Shown: positions 58,685 to 64,000 of the stretch, piece after piece
Numbering within the stretch: position 1 is the stretch's first letter
Layout: each line of letters begins with the position of its first letter
Assembly: GCA_963798075.1 (NCBI GenBank)
Contig: CAWCRU010000008.1
Span: 1 to 64,000, forward strand
Origin: DATAOG01 sp963798075
GTDB taxonomy: Bacteria; Pseudomonadota; Alphaproteobacteria; Geminicoccales; Geminicoccaceae
Reading direction: 5' to 3'
DNA: 64,000 nucleotides
Notes under the pieces: generated by a model
Databases searched by the model: none
Told to the model about the DNA's origin: nothing
The model's input: the letters and a program-made list of their open reading frames with translations, nothing else
Position numbers and translations under genes: made by a program

Positions 58685-60136
58685 ATGTTCGCCCTGACAC
58701 CCGCGGTCACCGAGATCTTCCTCGCAGGCATGGCGCTGGCGCTCCTGATGGTCGGCGCCTTCCGCGGCCGCGAGCCGGAGGCGGCCCGGCTGGTGACGCC
58801 GCTTGCCGTGATGGCGATGGTGGTCGGCCTGTTCATCCTGACCTTCGGCAGCCATGCGCGCGCCTACACCTTCGGCGGTCAGTTCGTGACCGGCAGCTTT
58901 GCGGTCTACCTCAAGGTCCTGGTGCTGCTCGGCGCGGCGGTCTGCCTCGGCATGTCCTCCGACTTCCTGCAACGCGAGGGCATCGAGCGGTTCGAGTTCC
59001 CGGTGCTGGCACTGTTCTCCACCGTCGGCATGCTAATGATGATCTCGGCCAACAGCCTGATCGCGCTCTACCTCTCGCTCGAGCTCCAGAGCCTGCCGCT
59101 CTACGTGATGACCGCGTTCCATCGCGACCAGACCCGCTCGACCGAGGCCGGTCTTAAATATTTCGTGCTCGGCGCGCTCGCCTCGGGCCTTCTGCTCTAC
59201 GGCTGCTCGCTGGTCTACGGCTTCACCGGCACGTTGTCCTTCGAGGGCTTGGCCGAGCTGCTGCGGTCGGGGGCCGAGGGCCAGATGGCGATCGGCATCG
59301 GGGCGCTGATCGGGCTCGTGTTCATCGCCGCCGGGCTCGCCTTCAAGCTCGCCGCGGTGCCGTTCCACATGTGGATCCCGGACGTCTACGAGGGTGCTCC
59401 GACCCCGGTCACCGCGTTCCTGGCGGCAGCACCGAAGGTCGCCGCAATGGGCCTGACCCTCCGCGTCCTCTACGAGCCCTTCGGCCACTGGGCCGCCCAG
59501 TGGCAGCAGATCGTGGTCTTCATCTCGATCGCGTCGATGCTGCTCGGCGCCTTCGCCGCGATCGGCCAGACCAACATCAAGCGCCTGCTCGCCTACAGCG
59601 GCATCGGCCACATGGGCTTCGCGCTGGTAGGGCTCGCGGCCGGCACCGAGCAGGGCGCCTACAGCGTCCTGATCTACATGGCGATCTACGTTGTCATGGT
59701 CGTCGGCACCTTCGGCTGCGTGCTGGTCATGCGCCGGCATGGTGCTGCGGTCGAGACGATCGACGATCTGGCCGGGCTCGCGGGCCGGCAGCCGCTGCTG
59801 GCGGCAGCGCTCGCGGTCTTCATGTTCTCGCTCGCCGGGATTCCGCCGCTCGCCGGCTTCTTCGGCAAGCTGTATGTGTTCCTGGCCGCGATCCAGGCGG
59901 GCCTGGTGCCGCTCGCGGTGATCGGCGTGCTGGCCAGCGTGGTCGGCGCCTACTACTATCTGCGGATCGTCAAGGTGATGTATTTCGACGAGGCGCGCGA
60001 GGCCTTCGATCAGCCGATCGGCCGCGAGTTCCGGGTCGTGATCGGCGTCACCGCGGTCCTCAATGTCGTGTTCTGCCTGCATCCGAGCCCGTTGTTGAGC
60101 CAGGCCCAGGCTGCGGCAGCGGCTCTGCTGTCGTGA
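58685..60136 (+). CDS. nuoN: NADH-quinone oxidoreductase subunit N
   Basis: 483-residue antiporter-like pump, the last of the complex. Conserved SLELQSLPLYVMTAFHRD, FKLAAVPFHMWIPDVYEGAPTP-type helix and AYSGIGHMGF. ATG 58685. Its TGA overlaps the GTG of birA. Confidence 0.98.
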   Translation: MFALTPAVTEIFLAGMALALLMVGAFRGREPEAARLVTPLAVMAMVVGLFILTFGSHARAYTFGGQFVTGSFAVYLKVLVLLGAAVCLGMSSDFLQREGIERFEFPVLALFSTVGMLMMISANSLIALYLSLELQSLPLYVMTAFHRDQTRSTEAGLKYFVLGALASGLLLYGCSLVYGFTGTLSFEGLAELLRSGAEGQMAIGIGALIGLVFIAAGLAFKLAAVPFHMWIPDVYEGAPTPVTAFLAAAPKVAAMGLTLRVLYEPFGHWAAQWQQIVVFISIASMLLGAFAAIGQTNIKRLLAYSGIGHMGFALVGLAAGTEQGAYSVLIYMAIYVVMVVGTFGCVLVMRRHGAAVETIDDLAGLAGRQPLLAAALAVFMFSLAGIPPLAGFFGKLYVFLAAIQAGLVPLAVIGVLASVVGAYYYLRIVKVMYFDEAREAFDQPIGREFRVVIGVTAVLNVVFCLHPSPLLSQAQAAAAALLS

Positions 60137-60894
60137 CGTTTGAAGCCCGGCTGCCGGACGGCTACATCCTGCAGGCGCACGACCGGCTTGCCAGCACCAA
60201 CGACGAGGCCATGCGGCTGGCGGCGGCGGGCGCGCCGGCCGGGGTCGTGGTCCTGGCGCGCGAGCAGACCCGTGGCCGCGGCCGCCATGGCCGGGCCTGG
60301 GCCTCGCCGCAGGGCAACCTTTACGCCTCGGTCGTGCTCCGCCCGGACTGCGCCATGGCGGTCGCGGCGCAGCTCTCGCTGGTGGCTGGCCTCGCTCTCG
60401 CCGAGACCCTGGCGGCCCTCGGCCCGGCGGATCTCGATCTGGCGCTCAAATGGCCGAACGACGTCCTGCTCGGCGGCGCCAAGACCGCGGGCGTCTTGCT
60501 CGAAGGCAGCAGCGATGCCGACGGTCGGGCCGCCTGGGTCGTGATCGGCACCGGCGTCAACCTCGCGAGCTGCCCGGACGACACGCCCTATCCGGCGACC
60601 TGCCTCGCGTGCGAAGGCTTTGCCGACCTTTCCCCGCAGGCGCTGCTCGAAGCTTATCTAGCATCCCTCGATGGCTGGCTCGGGCGCTGGCAGAGCACGG
60701 GCTTCGGCGCCGTGCGCCAGGCCTGGCTCGCGCGCGCCTTGCGGCTCGGCGGCGAGATCAGGCTCAGGCTCGAGCGGGGCGAGCTCTTCGGCCGCTTCCT
60801 CGATCTGACCGACACCGGCTCGCTGCTGCTCGAGCAGGAAGGCGGCCGCCGGCGCGAGATCGCCGCCGGCGAGGTCCTCGAGCTGGATCGCTGA
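60133..60894 (+). CDS. birA: Biotin-[acetyl-CoA-carboxylase] ligase
   Basis: 253-residue monofunctional BirA: catalytic domain without the N-terminal repressor helix-turn-helix. Biotin loop TRGRGRHGRAWASPQGNLY near residues 48-66, KWPNDV, and GTGVNL. GTG 60133 overlaps nuoN's stop, a link that recurs in Alphaproteobacteria. Confidence 0.95.
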   Translation: MTFEARLPDGYILQAHDRLASTNDEAMRLAAAGAPAGVVVLAREQTRGRGRHGRAWASPQGNLYASVVLRPDCAMAVAAQLSLVAGLALAETLAALGPADLDLALKWPNDVLLGGAKTAGVLLEGSSDADGRAAWVVIGTGVNLASCPDDTPYPATCLACEGFADLSPQALLEAYLASLDGWLGRWQSTGFGAVRQAWLARALRLGGEIRLRLERGELFGRFLDLTDTGSLLLEQEGGRRREIAAGEVLELDR

Positions 60895-60897
60895 GCC

Positions 60898-61689
60898 ATG
60901 GCCCGGACCCTGCTGCTGGCGATCGACGTCGGCAACACCAACACCGTGTTCGCGCTCTACCGCGAGCGCCAGGCGCAGGGCCAATGGCGGATCTCGACCG
61001 TGCGCGAGCGGACGGCGGACGAGTATGCCGCCGCGCTCACCCAGCTGATGGCGCTCAAAGGCTTCGGCCAGGGCGACATCGGCGCGGCGGCGATCTCCTC
61101 GGTCGTGCCCCAGGCGCTGACCCCGCTCAAGAGCATGTGCCAGGAGTTCTTCAATTGCACGGCCAAGGTGGTTGGTGAGAACCTCGGCGTCACCATCCAG
61201 GTCGCGATCGACAACCCCCGCGAGGTCGGCGCCGACCGCTTAGTCAACGCCGTCGCCGCCCACGGCCGCTATGGCGGGCCGCTGATCGTGGTCGATTTCG
61301 GCACCGCGACCACCTTTGACGTCGTCGACGGCGAGGGCCGCTACTGCGGCGGCGTGATCGCGACCGGGATCAACCTGTCGCTCGAGGCGCTGCATCGGGC
61401 AGCCGCCAAGCTGCCGCGGGTGGCGGTCGAGCGGCCGCCCTCCGTGATCGGCAGCTCGACCGTGACCGCCATGCAATCCGGCGTCTATTGGGGCTACATC
61501 AGCCTGATCGAAGGCATGGTCGCCAGGATCAGGGCCGAGTTCGGCGAGCCCATGAAGGTGATCGCGACGGGCGGCCTTGCCGGCCTGTTCGCCGGCGCCA
61601 CCGCGGTCATCGAGCACGTCGACCGCGACCTGACCATGGCCGGTCTGGTCGAGCTGTTCTATGCCAATCGAGCCCAGCAGTCGAACTGA
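60898..61689 (+). CDS. coaX: Type III pantothenate kinase
   Basis: 263 residues, first step of CoA synthesis. ASKHA fold: phosphate-binding AIDVGNTNTVFAL near residues 8-20, the pantothenate region GADRLVNAVAA, and DFGTATTFDVV. ATG 60898, three bases after birA. Confidence 0.96.
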   Translation: MARTLLLAIDVGNTNTVFALYRERQAQGQWRISTVRERTADEYAAALTQLMALKGFGQGDIGAAAISSVVPQALTPLKSMCQEFFNCTAKVVGENLGVTIQVAIDNPREVGADRLVNAVAAHGRYGGPLIVVDFGTATTFDVVDGEGRYCGGVIATGINLSLEALHRAAAKLPRVAVERPPSVIGSSTVTAMQSGVYWGYISLIEGMVARIRAEFGEPMKVIATGGLAGLFAGATAVIEHVDRDLTMAGLVELFYANRAQQSN

Positions 61690-61697
61690 GGACGGGT

Positions 61698-63389
61698 ATG
61701 CAGACTTCGGAATTGCTGTTCGTGCCACTCGGCGGGGCCGGCGAGATCGGCTTGAATATGAACCTCTACGGCCTCGATGGCCAGTGGCTGATGGTCGACC
61801 TGGGCATCAGCTTCGCCGACGAGACCCTGCCGGGCGTCGAGATCGTGCTGCCCGATCCGCGCTTCATCGAGGCGCAAAGCGCCGATCTCTGCGGCTTGGT
61901 TCTGACCCACGCCCATGAGGATCATTTCGGCGCCATCCCCTATCTCTGGCCGCGGCTGCGCTGCCCGATCTGGTGCACCCGGTTCACCGCCGCGGTGCTG
62001 CGCCGCAAGCTCGAGGAGAGCCGCATCAAGGGCGTGCCGGTCAACGTCGTGGCGCCGGGCGAGCGCTTTCGGGTCGGGCCCTTCGATTGCGCGCTGATCC
62101 AGGTCACCCATTCGATCCCGGAAGCGCATGCGCTCGCGCTCCGGACGCCGCTCGGTAACGTTTTGCACACCGGCGACTGGAAGCTCGATCCGGCGCCTCT
62201 GGTCGGGCCGCTCACCGGCAGCGATGCGCTCGAGGCCTTCGGCCACGAGGGCGTGCTCGCGATGGTCGCGGATTCGACCAACATCCTGAACCCCGGCACC
62301 TCGGGCTCTGAGGCCGAGGTCCGCGACAGCCTTCGGGAGCTGGTCGGCCGGCAGACGCAGCGGGTCGTGCTGACCACCTTCGCGTCCAACATCGCGCGCC
62401 TTTCGACCGCGCTCGCGGTCGCGCAGGCGAGTGGGCGCGAGGTTGCGGCCGTCGGGCGCTCGATGCGGCGGATGATCGAGGCGGCGCGCGAGGTGGGCTA
62501 CCTCCGGGGCGTCCCCGACCTGCTCGACGAGCGGACGGCCGGCGAACTGCCGCGTCACAAGGTGTTGTGGCTCGCGACCGGCTGCCAGGGCGAGCCGCGG
62601 GCGGCGCTGACCCGGATTGCTGCCGGCCAGCATCCGACCCTGGCACTCGAGCCCGGCGACGTCGTGATCTTCTCCTCCAAAATCATCCCCGGCAACGAGC
62701 GCATCCTCTACAATCTGCACAACGCCCTGATCCGCGGCGGCATCGAGGTGATTACCGAGGAAGACCACTTCGTCCACGTCTCGGGCCATCCCTGCCGCGA
62801 CGAGGTGGCACAGATGTATCGCTGGATCCGGCCAAAGATCGCGATCCCGGTCCATGGCGAGGCGCGCCACCTGCACGAGCATCTGGCCTTCGCCCGCGAC
62901 CTCGGGGTGCCCCAGCAGATCGAGGTCCGCAACGGCGACGTCGTGCGCTTGGCGCCGGCGCCCGCGGAGGTGATCGACGAGGTGCCGACCGGCCGTCTGG
63001 TGCTCGAGAACGACGGGCTGGTCGCGGCCGGCGACGATCTGTTCCGGACCCGCCGCCGGCTGATGGCGCATGGCACGGTCCTGGTCGGGCTGGTGCTCGA
63101 CCGTTACGGCACATTGCTCGCAGCCCCCCAGCTCTCGACCTTCGGGGCGGTCGACCTCGAGCGCGAGCCGGACCTCGCGGCGACCGTGCGGAGCGCGATC
63201 GAGGATGCCGTGGAGGCGCTCGACGACGATGCCGCGCTCGACGACGAGCAGATCCGGGCCGCGGTCCGGGTCGCCGTCCGGCGGGCCTTCAAACTGGTGC
63301 GCGAGAAGCGGCCGATCATCGAGATCCAGATCACCCGCCTGGATCGGGCCGCGCTCGAGGGGCTGTACGACGAGGCTGGAGCCGCCTGA
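61698..63389 (+). CDS. rnj: Ribonuclease J
   Basis: 563-residue metallo-beta-lactamase/beta-CASP endo- and 5' exoribonuclease for RNA turnover. PLGGAGEIGLNMNLY opening, zinc ligands in THAHEDHFGAI, HTGDWKLDP, beta-CASP motifs VLWLATGCQGEP and HVSGHPCRDE. ATG 61698. Its TGA overlaps the ATG of mce. Confidence 0.96.
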   Translation: MQTSELLFVPLGGAGEIGLNMNLYGLDGQWLMVDLGISFADETLPGVEIVLPDPRFIEAQSADLCGLVLTHAHEDHFGAIPYLWPRLRCPIWCTRFTAAVLRRKLEESRIKGVPVNVVAPGERFRVGPFDCALIQVTHSIPEAHALALRTPLGNVLHTGDWKLDPAPLVGPLTGSDALEAFGHEGVLAMVADSTNILNPGTSGSEAEVRDSLRELVGRQTQRVVLTTFASNIARLSTALAVAQASGREVAAVGRSMRRMIEAAREVGYLRGVPDLLDERTAGELPRHKVLWLATGCQGEPRAALTRIAAGQHPTLALEPGDVVIFSSKIIPGNERILYNLHNALIRGGIEVITEEDHFVHVSGHPCRDEVAQMYRWIRPKIAIPVHGEARHLHEHLAFARDLGVPQQIEVRNGDVVRLAPAPAEVIDEVPTGRLVLENDGLVAAGDDLFRTRRRLMAHGTVLVGLVLDRYGTLLAAPQLSTFGAVDLEREPDLAATVRSAIEDAVEALDDDAALDDEQIRAAVRVAVRRAFKLVREKRPIIEIQITRLDRAALEGLYDEAGAA

Positions 63390-63793
63390 TGATCGGCCGG
63401 CTGAACCACGTCGCGGTCGCGGTGCCCGATCTCGACGCCGCGGTGGCGCAATACCGTGACCTGCTCGGCGCCAAAGTATCGCCGCCGGCAGCGCAGCCGG
63501 CGCATGGCGTGACCACGGTATTCGTCGAGCTGGCTAACACCAAGATCGAGCTCCTGCACCCGCTGGGGGCGGACTCGCCGATCGCGGCCTTCCTCGAGCG
63601 CCAGCCGAGCGGCGGCATCCACCACCTCTGCTACGAGGTCGAGGACATCCTGGCCGCCCGCGACCATCTGCTGACCCAAGGTGCCCGCGTGCTGGGGGAT
63701 GGCGTGCCCAGGCAGGGTGCCCACGACCGCCCGGTGCTTTTCCTCCATCCGAAGGACTTCAGCGGCACCCTGATCGAGCTCGAGCAGGCCTGA
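63389..63793 (+). CDS. mce: Methylmalonyl-CoA epimerase
   Basis: 134-residue VOC-fold metalloenzyme converting S- to R-methylmalonyl-CoA in propionate breakdown. Metal ligands: His in LNHVAVAVPDL, Glu/His in IELLHPLG and GGIHHLCYEV, and the final Glu in TLIELEQA. ATG overlaps the rnj stop. Confidence 0.95.
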   Translation: MIGRLNHVAVAVPDLDAAVAQYRDLLGAKVSPPAAQPAHGVTTVFVELANTKIELLHPLGADSPIAAFLERQPSGGIHHLCYEVEDILAARDHLLTQGARVLGDGVPRQGAHDRPVLFLHPKDFSGTLIELEQA

Positions 63794-63800
63794 ACGATCC

Positions 63801-64000
63801 ATGACCTGGTTCGCGACCGGGGTCACGTTCGCGCTGGTCTGGTGGCTGGTCCTGTTCATGGTCCTGCCGTTCGGCGCGCGGCCGCCGGATCAGGTCGTGC
63901 CCGGCACGGCGCCGAGCGCGCCGGCCAAGCCCAGGATCGGGCTCAAGTTCCTGATAACCACGATGATCGCGATGATCTTGACCGCGCTGATCCTCTGGTT
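63801..64000 (+). CDS. DUF1467 family membrane protein, partial
   Basis: First 66 residues visible: helix TWFATGVTFALVWWLVLFMVLPFG, a short polar loop, and a second helix starting LITTMIAMILTALIL. This is the DUF1467 layout, a two-helix protein of unknown function found after mce in Alphaproteobacteria. It runs off the window end. Confidence 0.85.
   Translation, partial: MTWFATGVTFALVWWLVLFMVLPFGARPPDQVVPGTAPSAPAKPRIGLKFLITTMIAMILTALILW

Overview
The window is GC-rich, gene-dense bacterial chromosome. It looks alphaproteobacterial, with a Rhodospirillales/Geminicoccales-like affinity as the best guess. The grounds are the gene orders radA-cvpA-purF-SDR, der-bamB-TPR protein, tig-clpP-clpX-lon-hup, and a complete nuoA-N operon running into birA-coaX-rnj-mce-DUF1467. 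The taxonomic call is an inference from gene order and protein style, not from rRNA.

Layout. 1-4.5 kb: an aldo/keto reductase and a TIGR04076-type protein face a branched-chain amino-acid type ABC operon (livG-F-H-M, no binding protein in view). 4.6-11.1 kb: tRNA-Ser, a flavin amine oxidase, a ferredoxin-reductase, a PQQ-type sugar dehydrogenase, an SDR, an esterase and a ferritin-like diiron protein. 11.2-14.9 kb: a Roco-type protein (13 leucine-rich repeats, ROC GTPase, COR, membrane tail) with a small unknown gene behind it. 15-21.6 kb: cupin, MscS channel with a cyclic-nucleotide-binding-like domain, radA, cvpA, purF, SDR. 21.6-23.5 kb: a MazEF-type module whose toxin gene is cut exactly by an IS3-family element with a 3-bp target duplication. 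23.7-31.6 kb: DUF1127 protein, der, bamB, a TPR membrane protein, thpR, a lipoprotein, a LuxR-type regulator and two SDRs. 31.6-36 kb: an in-frame ParD-ParE fusion, a duplicated guaA 3' end, an isolated NMT1/SsuA-like binding protein, guaA and a methyltransferase. 36-44.4 kb: iron alcohol dehydrogenase, tRNA-Leu, trigger factor, clpP, clpX, lon, HU, tRNA-Val, tRNA-Asp. 44.4-45.7 kb: an ISAs1-like element. 45.8-64 kb: respiratory complex I and the birA-coaX-rnj-mce block.

Working together. The tig-clpP-clpX-lon-hup block is a protein folding and proteolysis cluster. nuoA-N encodes all fourteen subunits of proton-pumping NADH dehydrogenase with no gene inserted between them. der and bamB serve ribosome and outer-membrane assembly.

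Two themes deserve attention. First, six genes between 6 and 36 kb carry one or more apparent indels, including the normally essential guaA, while the nearly all-coding 36-64 kb part has none. This is either localized assembly error or real decay of a flexible region. Second, the 31-35 kb stretch looks like the scar of an element integrated at the guaA 3' end, with three copies of a 19-bp guaA-terminal core. The Roco protein with a membrane tail and its small downstream partner are the best candidates for something little described.
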